Assembly: GCF_901709675.1 (NCBI RefSeq) | Contig: NC_051092.1 | Coordinates: forward strand, 14,298,991 to 14,362,990 | Origin: Syngnathus acus | Taxonomy: Eukaryota; Chordata; Actinopteri; Syngnathiformes; Syngnathidae | Reading direction: 5' to 3' | DNA: 64,000 nt | Translations under genes and position numbers: made by a program | The notes under the pieces: model-generated | What the model was told of the DNA's origin: nothing | The model's input: only the letters and a program-made list of their open reading frames with translations | Database searches by the model: none | In this document: positions 26,301 through 48,217 of the stretch, in pieces | Layout: every line of letters starts with the position of its first letter | Position numbering within the stretch: position 1 is the stretch's first letter

Positions 26301-29300
26301 AGGACCTGTCGGAGCTGCAGCTGCGTCTGCTGGCCCTGCAGTCGGCCAGCAGGAAGTGGCAGCAGAAGGAGCGGCAGGTGATGAAGAGGAGCCGAGAAAC
26401 CACCAAGCCCGACGGCAGGACCGGGCCCAGGTCCAAGCCTCAGGACCGGGAGCGAGACAAGGTCAAGCCGGGGAGCCGAGAGCAGCCTAAAGCCGCTGCC
26501 AAGCCCACCGCCAGAACCCCCGTTGACCGAAGCAGGCCCAAGAAGAGCAGCGGATCAGGTGAGAAGACCGAGCGAGCCCGGCCAATCACTTTTGGCAACG
26601 CTAGGGCTGACCCGTTTGTCCTCCGCAGCCTCGGCCGGCAGACAGGCGTTGAGAAAGCGACAGCTGCGTTCGCGAGAGCTTCAGCGGCAGCGGGAGGAAG
26701 ACGAGCGCCACAAACGGGAGGAGGAAATCCGCCGCATCCGTGACCTGTCCAACCAGGACGAGCAGTACAAGCGCTTCATGAAGCTGGTGGGCGGCAAGAC
26801 GCACAGCTGCGCCAAGGTACGGCCGCTCGCCCGACTCCGCCTCGGCCTCTTTCAAGCGCGCCTGCCTCCGCCCTGCAGGCCAGAGACGGCGAAGGGAGGA
26901 AGTCCGCCGGCAGGGCGGGCCAAGACAGCACGGGAAACCTTTACCAGTACGATAACTACGACGAGGTTGCCATGGAGACGGACAGCGAGCCCGGTTCCCC
27001 GGGTAGGTCATTGTGGCAATCCAAAAGCATCGCAAGACGTCTTTTTAGCCTTCCGAAGTGCTTGGATTGATTTTGCCTCCTTGTGTGTGTTGGTCAGCAC
27101 GTCTTCCTTTGGCCGCCCAAGGCTCCGCCTCTTTGACCGCGACGCAGCTTTACGGGACGGTACGTACGCTCTGTCCTCTCGGACATCGGGTGACCCACCT
27201 TTGACCTTCCTTTGTCTGGTCGCAGCCTTTCTGCGCTGCTCCCACGCCGCCGCAATTCCCTCTTCCGCCCGGCGACCAGGCGCTCCCGCCCAAGCTGCCG
27301 TTGGCTGATGAGGAGGAAGAGGAGGAGATGCTGCTCAGGGAGACGTGTCTCATGTCCATGGCCAACAAGCGGGTGGTGACCGCAGAGGTCTGGTTGCTTT
27401 CCTTCTTTCTTTCCACCGCTCACGACATCAATGACACGGCGGCGCTCACCTGTCAGCAGGAGCCGTTGTGGAGCAGCCCCCCCTCCCCGAGCGCGGCGCT
27501 CCCCATAGAGCAACCCAGCAGAGGAAACCTGAGCGCCGTCAGCCTCAACACCATGACGGCGCCCCGTGGAAACAAGTTTGCCCGAGGAGGAGCTTCCAGA
27601 ACCACCCTGGTGGTAAGAGGACGACGAGGATGATGGTGACGAAGACGATGATGGTCACGTCGTGTCGTGCGTGTGCGCAGCTGCCACGCCACAAGTCCGT
27701 GGTTGTGTCGCTGAACGGGTCGGACGACAGCGACTCGGACCTGGACTCGGCGCAGCCGCAAGGCATGTTCGGCGGCCTGGAGTTTATGATCAAAGAAGCC
27801 CGAAGGACAGCCGAGGTCAACGCCAACAAGTCCAAGGGAGCGGCGGCCACCTCGGAGAAGGAGAACAATCCGCTGCGGACGCCCGAAGCCTTGCCGGAGG
27901 CCAAGAAGGCCGAGTACCGCTTGCTCAGGGAGGAGCTGGCCAGGTATCTTCTTGCCAAAGCTACGGTGGTCACCAGCAGATGTTTGGAATCCAAATACAT
28001 CTCATTTTTATGCAGACCCCAAAGCGATTGGGCGTCACTCTTTTCGCATCTTTTTGTGTTTGGCCGACAGCAGGGAGAAGCAGAAGGCGTCCGCTCACGA
28101 CGCCCGGCAGGTGAACGTCATTGATCCCGCTGCGGCGTCACTAGTAAGCGAAGCCGAGCAGAAGCTGCTGAAGCAAAGGTGAGGGGGGAGATGACCCTAA
28201 CGCCGCCGCGGCACGACAAATGCGCCGGCCTAACCCAAGGACCCGACTCCCTCGGCTCAGGGAGTTGCTGGTGCGAGACGAGGCGCTGCTCAAGAACCTC
28301 CTGCAGCAGCAGCTCAAGAAGTCCGAGTCCCTCAAGGCGGCCGAGTCCAAGGTGGCCAGGCTCCGGGAGCAGATGCAGGCCTCTGAGAAGGTCGTGATGG
28401 CCAACAAAATTCTGCTCAAGAAGATCCAGGAGCAGGTGAGCTCATGATCTAGTGCCGGCCGGCGATGCCACACCCACCTCTCACCTCTGACGTGCATGTT
28501 CAGGTGCAGCGTGTGGAGCACCGCGTGTCCATCAAAAAATCGCTGGCCGCCCGCTTGGAGCAGGAGCTGCTCTGGACTCAGCGAGCTGCCGGAGGAGAAC
28601 GCAAAGGCGGAGCCTTCCCCAAGCCGCTGGTAAGTCCTGCCCGGGCCCAGTCCTGTCTAATATTATTGTAAAGCGGAGGGCTAGCAAGTGTTTTTTTTTT
28701 TTTGTGTGTGTGTCTTGCGTCTTGCTGCCTCAGGCCAGGAAGCTTCAGCGGGTGGACGCCGCCAATCACTTTGCGGCGCTGATGGCTCAGAAGCAGCGTC
28801 TGCAGCGACTGGAGTCCGAATACGCGCTGAGGATCCAGAAGCTGAAAGAGGCCCAGGCCTTGCGCAACAAAGCAGCGCTGTCCGAAGTGCCGAGCGAGCG
28901 GCGGCCCAAACCTGCCACGCTTCCCGACGCCAAGGCTTGTCTCCCGGGCTCCCCTGGCCCGCCTCAGCCCTCCCTGCACGACCTCACCCAGGACATACTG
29001 GTCCTGGACAGCGATGACAGTCCAGATCCCGAGGCGGAGGAGCCCGAGGCGCGGGACCCGGAGGACGCGGCGCCGCCGGGCGCGGCCTCCCCTCGCCGCC
29101 GCTCTTTCCAATGCTCCAACTCCACCAAACCCAACCTGGAGCAGACGACTTCCACTCCAGTCGCCAAAGGCCTCGCCTCTGCCAAGCCTGCCAAGAATGT
29201 GCCGGAGGCGGCCACCGAGGCGTGCGCCGCCGCCGGTCTGGACTTGGAAGCGCTCCGGAGCCGCCAGTGTGGAGAGCCCGGGTTGGCAGAGCTGCTCGTG

Positions 29301-32300
29301 GATGAGCTGGTCGCCCTCGGGGAGCTGCACCATGTGGAGGAGCAAGACGCGTCCAAAAGTGCCAAGGTATGCTCGCCCCCCATCCACGCCACTTGCCATC
29401 CATCTTCGCTTTTATAGATTTTGGTTTGTGCTCAGGTGCCGCCGGTGTGCACAGAGACGAGTAAAGGTGCGGCGTGGCCCACCCGGCCGCTTCCTTTTGG
29501 CCCATACCGAAGTCCTCTGCTGGTCTTCAAGTCTTACAGGTGAGCTTGGAAGTGCTCAATGGACACCGGCGACTTTTTGCAGGAAGCTCTCAGCCTGAAG
29601 GTGCGGCCCGGTCATCTGTCGTGTATTCAGGTTCAGTCCATACTACAGAACCAAGGAGAAGTTGTCCCTGAGCTCGGCCACCTACAGCAACGCCATCAAG
29701 CCCAAACGCTGCTTCTGCCGCTTCGACCTGACGGGAACTTGCAACGATGACGACTGCTCGTGGTGAGGGGCGACGGCGGCTCGGCCGCCACGACGACGGC
29801 TCGGCCGCCGCGACACGGCCGTGACGGCTTCCTCCTGTCCTCCCGCAGGCAACACGTGAGGAGCTGCTCGCTGACGGGAAGCCTGCTCTTCCAGGATGTG
29901 CTCTCCTACAACTTGTCTCTGATTGGCTGCTCGGACAACAGCTCCGACAGCCAAGTCGGCGCCGCCACAGGTGGGCGTCGGCCCAAACGTGACTCTCAGA
30001 GCTCCGCAAGACGAGAAAACATGAGACGAGTTGTGGCGTGTTGTAGGAAAGTACCTGAGTAAGCTGTTTGGCCCGCACAAAGACGGCATGGCGGTGGACC
30101 AGAAGGCCGTCTTCCTGGTCAGCAAAGTCAACGAGAGCTGTCGTCACGGTGAGCGCCGCTCACAGTTGCTGCTCAGGAGGCAGAGCCTCACGCTTACTTT
30201 GTGCGCAGTCCCGCCCTTCACCACCTGGAAGGGCAAAAGGAAATGGAGGCCGGCGGCGGCGCAGAGTCAGCGCCGCGAGGAACGTGACGGCGAGGAAGAT
30301 GCCGCCGGAGGAGAGCAGACGTCCCCAAACTCGGGTCGGTCCTCGTGCATGCGTGTCTCTCCGTGCATCTGTCCTCACACGGACACTGTGCATTTGCAGA
30401 CGTTGCCGTGTGCTGGTTGGACGCGCGCGTGACGTCTGAGGACAAGCGTTACTTTGTCAGCGACACGGACGACATCTGCAAGCTGGAGAGCAGCGTGTTG
30501 GAGAACCCCGGAGACACGCAGCTGTGGATCAAGCTGGCTTTCCGATACCTCCACCAAGGCGACACGTACGACGCCGGTCACGCGCTCGCCTGCATGCCCG
30601 CCAACCCTCCACCCACTCGTTGAACGGCGTCTTTCCGCAGGCCGCCCACCGAGTGCTTGGAGGCGGCCCTGAACACACTTTCTCGCGCACTGGAGAATAA
30701 CTGTGATGACCCCGAAGTGTGGACGCACTACCTCACGCTTTTCTCTCGCCGCGGACGGCACGACGAAGTGGAGGAGATGTGCCAAATGGCCGTGGAGCAC
30801 GCTCCGCACCGCCGTGTCTGGTGGAACGTGAGTGACAACTTATCCCCCACCCCCCTTACGCTTGTGACCCGCGTGCGATTTGTCCAGTACCTGAGCTTGG
30901 CGAGCACGTTTGAGGCGAAAGACACTGTGTGCGAGCGTCTGCTCAACTTCCTGCTGGGCGAGGCGTGCGGGGGCGTGTCCGAGGAGCGCTCCTTCCAGCT
31001 GCTGGAGGCGCTGCTCTACCGCGTCCATTTGAACGTCTTCACGGGCCGCTCGGAAGCCGCCCTCACCATCTTCCAGGTACTTTGGTTTCTTGTTTGATGT
31101 CGCCACGATCGTGTGACACCAAGCGTACGGGCTACTTTCAGGACGCCTTTGCGCTCACTCACTCGCCGGTGGGCGTGGCCGGGAGCCTGGTGGCGCCACA
31201 CCGTGCACTGGCCTGGTTGGCGTACATCCACCTCAAGGAGTTCGGCCGGCTTCCGACCGCTCTGTATGACCCGTCCGAATCGGGCCCGTCCCGGCTGGTC
31301 AGCGCCGAAGGCTTCCTGCTACCGTGGCGCTCGGCCGCCGACATCACCACGCCGCATGAGCAGCTCGTCGGCCTTTTTACAGGTAGAAACCGCAAACCTC
31401 GTGACTCGAGCGGCACGCTAACGCGTGTTGCTTTGCGCATTGCCAGACGGCATCCGTCAGTGTAGCGACCAATCTCTGTCGCCGAGCGAGAGGACGTCGG
31501 CGTGCCTGCCGCTGCACACCAACTTGCTGCTCCTGCACAGGCTGTTGGGCAGGTGAGCCGGTCAGAGGTCACGTTGAAGCTCCCGCCACACGTGAGCGAG
31601 CTCACGGGGTGCTTGTGTGTAGGTCGGAGGAGGGCGTGTCGCTGTGCGAGGCGCTCTTGGAGGCGTGTCCCGAGTCATGCGCCCTGCACGACGCCCTGTG
31701 CGAGCTCCACGTGCACTCTGGGAATGCCGCGCGTGCCGCCGACTCGTGGCGCCGCGCGCTGGCCGGATGTCCTGGCAACGCCGAGGTTTTCTACCACTGC
31801 TGCTGCTTCCTCATGGCTCAGGTGGGCGCAACCAACTCGTGCCAGCTGGGCTGGGCTGGGCTGGGCTGGGCTGGGCTGGGCTGGGCTGGGCCGGGCCGTT
31901 TGATTGGTTGGTTTCTGGTTAAACATGAAGTGACCTGTTATTTGACAGGGCGAGCAGAGCACTGTGGCACCACTCTTCCGAGAATTCGTCCTGTCTCTGT
32001 GCGAGGAGCCATGTGCTCAAGTGACGCCCATCGACCTCCTGCGGTGCGTCGGCTCGCTCCCTCGCTCACGCGTATGTCAACGGGTTCGGGGATCCTAACG
32101 GCCAGCCTTTGTCCGCAGGAGCATCCTGGGCCTTCCCACAGATGACGTGCGGGTGTCGGCCATCGTCAGGAAGGATCTGCAAGACGGGCTCCTCCGACAG
32201 CGCTCTTTCCTGCACCTGCTTCACTGGTACGTTTAGCGCAGATGTTAGCGTGCGGGCGCAATTCCGCTTCGAGGGAGCAGAAGGAGGAACGACAACTCCT

Positions 32301-33766
32301 GTCAAGAACCAGAGTTGCTCTTGCCCCCTTCTGCGGTTCCGCTCGAAGCTGTTTGCGTGTGGGTGCTTGCAGTCGCTGGCATTGGCTGCACGGCTCTGCG
32401 GGGGACGCGCTGGACGCCTTCGAGAGGGCGCTGGGCTCGGCCGCCGCAGCGCCGCGCCACCAGCTGCACCGCCTGTGGACCGAGTGAGTGCCGTCCGACG
32501 AATGACGGCGAGCGCGTGGCAAGGCACAGCGGGCACAAAAATGGATGAGCGCCGCTCGCTTGTGTCCGCAGCTACCTTCAGTTCTGCAGCGCGCATGCTG
32601 CCCAGCGTTTGCCCGACTTGATCCTCCGCTGCCTGGGCACTGTGCCCGCCCGCCTGGGGGTGCCCTTTGACCCCACCCACTTCTGGACTTCCTACCGCTT
32701 CCACAACGAGGCAAGAAAGTCTCCGATGCGACCGACGCCCGACGGCAGCCTCCGTCACCGGCGCGTGTCGCCGTTTGTCCTCAGGTGGTGGCGCTCTACC
32801 TCGGCTGCGTGGACGAGTCCCAGCACGCGGCACTCCTGGAAAGACTCCATTACATGATGCCCACCAACATTGGCCTTTCGCTCAGGTACGGCCGCCTCTC
32901 CACCTCGCCTCGTGCTGGCGCGCACACACGCTGTGCCTCTCTGTGTGCGCGTAGGTTGATACGGCACGAGTGTTCGGAGGGAAATATGGAGCACGTCCGC
33001 TTCCAGGCCAGAATGCTTACCAACAGTGCCCCCAAGTGTTTGCCCGCTTGGAACATGTAAGGACAGCTTAGACGCGCGTGCGCCCCCGGCCCGCCCGCCT
33101 GCCTGACTGATGCCGTGTGTTTCTGCGCAGAGCCATTGCTGCGGAGGCGGAACTAAGTCAGCCGGCCGAGGTGAGGCGCACGCAAGTCTGTGATGCTAAC
33201 ATTGCTAATGCTATCCCGACGTTCTCTCGCCCGGAACGTTTGTCTCGGTGGCGATGGAAAAGAATCGAGTCTCCGCCTTGCCTCGACGTGTGACGATGGT
33301 GCTAACCATGAGCCACCTTGGCGGCGTTTGTCTCTCCTCATCTCCACTTTGTGGCCTTCCTCGCCTGTGCTTTGCTGTTTGCAGGCTCGTCGTGTGGTCC
33401 AGCAAGCACTCCAGAATCTTCCGCTCTGCGCTCACCTCTGGAAACATGTAAATCTCGCTCGCTAGGCTGCCCCCTAACCGTATCGGGTGACTCGGGTTCA
33501 CCTGTGAACTTCACACTCCTGTGTCTTCCCTCTGTCCTGTTTCCCTTCCTACTAACCCCTACCTCCCTCCCTCCTTACTTCTCATGTCTTTGCACTTCCT
33601 ACTTTCCCTCCTTCCCGCGGCCTTCACGCCGCAGCTGCTGCAGTGGGAGGCATGCGTCGGCGGCGCAGGTGCGGCGGAGCGCGCGGCCCGCGTGCTGTCT
33701 CGCGGCGAAGAGGCGGGCGTGACTTTTGCCGAGCCAGTCGCCACCGCTCAGACGGACGCCGTCTGA
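23318..33766 (+). CDS. zfc3h1: Zinc finger C3H1 domain protein ZFC3H1 (exosome adaptor)
   Basis: ZFC3H1 pairs with MTR4 in the nuclear PAXT connection that feeds polyadenylated RNAs to the exosome. Exon 1 starts MNLESAGQVPTLDVELEDGE, is Pro/Arg-rich, and carries RPSFWERSHGALWRFR. After a large TE-bearing intron, the exon near 25543 encodes SFEDLLSKYKQIQLELECIR. Coiled-coil exons follow: SELQLRLLALQSASRKWQQK, RIRDLSNQDEQYKRFMKLVG, DEEEEEEMLLRE, PRHKSVVVSLNGSDDSDSD, GGLEFMIKEARRTAE and LRTPEALPEAKKAEYRL. The CCCH finger (CFCRFDLTGTCNDDDCSWQH; C-x7-C-x4-C-x3-H) spans about 29700-29860. The C-terminal TPR/HAT repeats (LENPGDTQLWIKLAF, ALNTLSRALENNCDDPEVW, EMCQMAVEHAP) run from about 30420 to the stop at 33764-33766. 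The exon 1/exon 2 junction phase could not be reconciled, so a small exon may be missing. Confidence 0.94.
23501..23541 (+). repeat. In-frame 24-bp duplication in zfc3h1 exon 1
   Basis: Two adjacent copies of a 21-24-bp unit encode the peptide PPPDLRH twice, within the Pro/Arg-rich N-terminus of ZFC3H1. The copies are almost identical, so the duplication is probably recent. Confidence 0.8.
24118..25405. mobile_element. Non-autonomous DNA transposon with 25-bp TIRs in zfc3h1 intron
   Basis: The left end begins CCGTAATTTTCGGACTATAA and the right end is its inverted complement, with one mismatch over about 25 bp. A TA dinucleotide flanks each end (24116-24117 and 25406-25407), fitting a TA target-site duplication. 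Subterminal GCGACTTATA / TGCGACTTGTACTCCGGAGC motifs are repeated near both ends. Inside are three tandem 118-bp units and three diverged copies of a 'gacaaaggacga...ggatttaatgat' segment. One frame ends in an acidic tail, LSDTEDEEFEGFKDLE-stop (about 24382-24432), possibly a transposase remnant. No intact transposase is present. TA duplication points to Tc1/mariner/pogo-like mobilisation, but the superfamily was not proven. Confidence 0.8.
24454..24785 (+). repeat. 118-bp tandem repeat, about 2.8 copies, inside the TIR element
   Basis: Units begin ATGGCTTTTACGCAYGCCCG at 24454, 24572 and 24690. Copies differ by a few substitutions; the third diverges after about 75 bp. Because 118 is not a multiple of three, the same sequence is read in a different frame in each copy. 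This makes three overlapping open frames with related peptides, none resembling a known protein. Confidence 0.9.
31845..31893 (+). repeat. (GGGCT)n pentanucleotide repeat in zfc3h1 intron
   Basis: About nine GGGCT/GGCTG units begin just after a GT donor that follows the exon encoding YHCCCFLMAQ. The repeat is G-rich on the transcribed sense strand. Confidence 0.95.
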
Positions 33767-34422
33767 TTGCGGGCGGACGTCGATTGACGTCCGAGGGCGG
33801 CGACACTTTGGGTCAGAAATTGAGAGCAAAAAGCTGCGCCTCCTCCTGGTATACGTAAGTATGTCTGCTGAGTGACGTTTGCTTTGTCTCACTTCCTCTC
33901 TTTTCCCTGTGAGGGGGGGGGGGGGGGGTGGTTTCATGGGAGTGTGGCCCGAAGGACGTTCGCCGCCATCTTTTTGTGTTGTTCAAAACGAAGCAGACTT
34001 TTATTTTGTTAACTGCTGGGAAACAAAGACTCTGGAACGTGTTTGGCCTCGGCCATCTCAGCAGGAAGTGACAAACGCTGGACGAGAAACGGCTCATTTG
34101 AAAGTTTGTCTTTTTTTTTACTTTTTCTTTTTTTGTAATTAAAAGTATTGATCATCAGTCATCTTTTTTATATTAAATTATTTTATCAACATAAACAAAA
34201 CTGGTCTGTGTGGTCTTTTGGAAGCGGCACCTCCGAGTTACACTTGCCTGACTTTGTGTCTTTCGCAATTCAATTATTTGGACTCTTTAAATGATATAAG
34301 TTGTCTCAAATTTTTATGTCAGCACAGTGGCACCTTCAGACCTTCGTTACATTCACCGTGTGTGAGTGCATGCGAGCGAGCGTGAGGGGTCAGGATGTTG
34401 GTGTGGTCCAGGGCAGGGGGGG

Positions 34423-34461
<39 letters not shown>

Positions 34462-35165
34462 GTTGCAGGGGAGGGAAACACGGAGGTCGTTTGAGGCGTG
34501 TGCTTGCCTGTTCAAGGGTCATGGAAACAAAAAGAAACTTTTGTCACAAAAGTCCATTATAGTCCAAAGCACAATAGAAACGCCTTGCTTTGCAAGAAAG
34601 AAATGTGGATTAAATCATTCGTTACATCAATTGTGTAATTTGACAATGATCTTCCAAACAGAAAGTGAGCAGCTCTCAAGGGTCCTCGCAACGTTGGCCA
34701 CAATGACGGTCGAAAATACCCATTTCATGCCAGGTCTGAAAGTTTCATGAGTTTTCGCCAGACCCTCAAAACAGCATCTCACAAGGCAGCATTATTATTG
34801 CGGAAGGACTAATTGGTGTTTGTGTCCTTGCTAGGAAATCGCCGAGAACATTTTGCAACGATAAAGTGTAGCGTCTTTGCAATTGTTGACGTGTTTTCTT
34901 GGCCGTGCGAGCGTGAGGTGTTTTGTGGAATTTCCTGGCGTGCTAAAAGTGTGCGTAGAAGAATTGAATGGAAGGAAGCGTCGCCGCTGGGCTTTTTCCT
35001 GTACCCGGTGCCGCCCGTGACGAGAGGAGACGCTCGATTTGTTCCCTCCCTTCCCTTGCCTTGCCTTGGAGCGTGCGTTTCGACGCGAGGAGAATCTACC
35101 GACCGATCTATCTACCTGCCTGCCTGCCCGCGTGCGTGCAGCATGAGCGGCGCTCGGCTGACAAC
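33767..35165 (+). other. zfc3h1 3' UTR and ptprb upstream region
   Basis: A 16-G run occurs at 33913-33928 and a (GT)n tract preceded by a G run at about 34416-34460. ATTAAA at 34138-34143 may serve zfc3h1. The final 200 bp before 35166 probably include the ptprb 5' UTR; an out-of-frame ATG at about 35142 precedes the chosen start. No other gene is supported. Confidence 0.6.
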
Positions 35166-46310
<11,145 letters not shown>

Positions 46311-46620
46311 CATCACACCGTATGTATGACGTCAGTGAAATGAGAAGTCTGGAGATGTCATCCAAATATGACGTGGCCTATATGGCTTGTTTTTTAATTT
46401 TATGCAAGACGATTTTGCACATTGCTGTTAAAGGTTGTACAGTATAGTCATTTACACTGCGCAAGCTTGTATATCATATATTAACTACATATTTTATTTT
46501 ATCATTGTTGTTGATCTTAGCAAATTTATTGTTGCGTAAAGCACACAAATGCGCACTATTATCAATGTGATCGAAATGCATATTAAAGTTGCCATTAAAG
46601 TCTTCGTCGTCTGATGATGC
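46311..46620 (+). other. ptprb: ptprb 3' UTR
   Basis: AT-rich sequence follows the predicted stop, with ATTAAA signals at 46582-46587 and 46594-46599. No other gene is seen. Confidence 0.6.
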
Positions 46621-46629
46621 CTGGACGGA

Positions 46630-47215
46630 GTACTTCGTCTGCGCGTGCGCAGATGGTAGATAGAGCTGGTTGGCTAATAGCTGCTTGGCTTGGGATACCC
46701 TTGCTCGCGGTTGGCTGGCTGGTGGTTGACTGGCTCGTGATTGGCCGGCTGGCTCGTGTTTGCCTTGCGACTGGTCGCCACCTGGGGGCCAACTTTGAGC
46801 CCGATGGTCGAGTTCGCTAGTTAGCTATCGGAGTAGCAACAGCAGCGGAGAGACCAGCAAACTTTCTCTTTCTTTTTCCTTTTTTCATTTTCCCCCCCCA
46901 CACTTCGCGCTCGGTTGGCGGTGACGGGCCGACGGTTCTCGATGGATTCCGGTTGTTTTCCGTCGCCTGTGGTGCGTCAAAGGGAGCGTTAGACGACTTT
47001 GGGAGAAGTTGTGCCGATTGTTTTTTTTTTGGCGGAGGAGGAAAGAGAAAGATGGACGCGGCGGGGGCTGATTCTGATCTATTGCTAATGCTAAGCTAAC
47101 TGCTGCTAATGGTAACGCCGACCGTCCGTCGGAGCTGCTCGGCCGGACGCAGCGCGAGGACTTCCGCCACCTTTGGAGGGCTCCAGTCGGCTTTCAGTTG
47201 GTTTCGTGCGGTGAG
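46630..47215 (+). promoter_or_regulatory. frs2: frs2 promoter and probable non-coding first exon
   Basis: A perfect NRF1-type site TGCGCGTGCGCA lies at 46640-46651. The following GC-rich sequence ends at a good donor, GTGCGGTGAGTTTG (about 47210), fitting a non-coding first exon of frs2 as known for mammalian FRS2. A diverged GGCTGGCTGGTGGTTGACTG short repeat runs through about 46670-46760. The transcription start is not determined. Confidence 0.5.
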
Positions 47216-48217
47216 TTTGTTTAACTTTATTTTCTCACGTTTCTTCATTTTTTTCGATGATGCGTTCGCCTGTTAGCGGTGCCTTTTAGCCTAGCTATGC
47301 GCTAGCCAGACCTGTAGCCTAGCCGTGCTAACCAAGCAAGCGAATATGTAGCTGGCATAACAACTCAACTTTCCAAAGATCTTTCAATCACTTTAACAAA
47401 TTTGTCGTCTTCTCGCATTTTGGACACCTATAATTTTGTTATTATTTATTTGACCCTTCCAAAAACGGCTTCCATCAATTACTTTTGTACGTTTGACGAA
47501 ACACCAAGGTAAACAGGAGATGTCAGCAAGAGTAGGTTTTCATTTTGCGTCTTTTTTCTTGAATCTAAGGAGCAATAATAGCTACTTTTATTGAGCTTTC
47601 CATGGGCGTGTACTTCTAGAAAGCACACTTTAATTTTCGAATTCATTATACTCTGCAGCAAGTTCAAACTTGATCAATTTTAGCGTTTAATACGTCTTAA
47701 TCCTACAACATTGTCCTTAGATTTACTCAATTGATTTTTAATACAATATTCATAATGTTTATAGAACAAATCAATGTGCGTATTGGATGCATTATTATTT
47801 ATCATCAATCCAGGGCTGGTTTCCAAGCTGTATTATTTGTCTCCCTGCTGCAACACACCTGATTCAACTGATATGCAAAAGCTGGATAATGATCCTGATC
47901 ATAGAATAATTTTCAAAATAGATGAGTTGCTGATTGTTGCGCCTCTAATAACAACATTGATCATTATTGTGTTGTTGTTTTGTTTGATTGACTCTGCAGC
48001 TGATTTGATCCTCATCGTTATCATCCTTGTCATCATCGCTGTGACAAAGGCTCGCATGCTGAAGATTGTGCCGCTAACCATGGAGGAGGATCTTAGGTAT
48101 GCCTTCAAGAGTGCCATCTTGATTGTGATGTGGTCGCATCCGTTTGCCGTTGTCATGATGTTTTTTTGTGTATGTGTGTGGGCACGCAGACGAGCCGCGT
48201 GGGTGCAGTAGGGCATC
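47216..48217 (+). other. frs2: frs2 5' intron with possible second 5' UTR exon
   Basis: This is mostly AT-rich intron. A segment flanked by a CTCTGCAG acceptor (about 47998) and a CTTAG|GTATGC donor (about 48096) could be a second non-coding exon. Another CAG acceptor at about 48189 precedes the start-codon exon. A 145-codon hydrophobic frame crosses all this but shows no family resemblance. Confidence 0.4.

Noticed and set aside
47774-48211. 145-codon hydrophobic plus-strand frame before frs2
   Set aside because: No family resemblance. It crosses likely splice sites of the frs2 5' region and its hydrophobicity comes from TTR-rich intron sequence.
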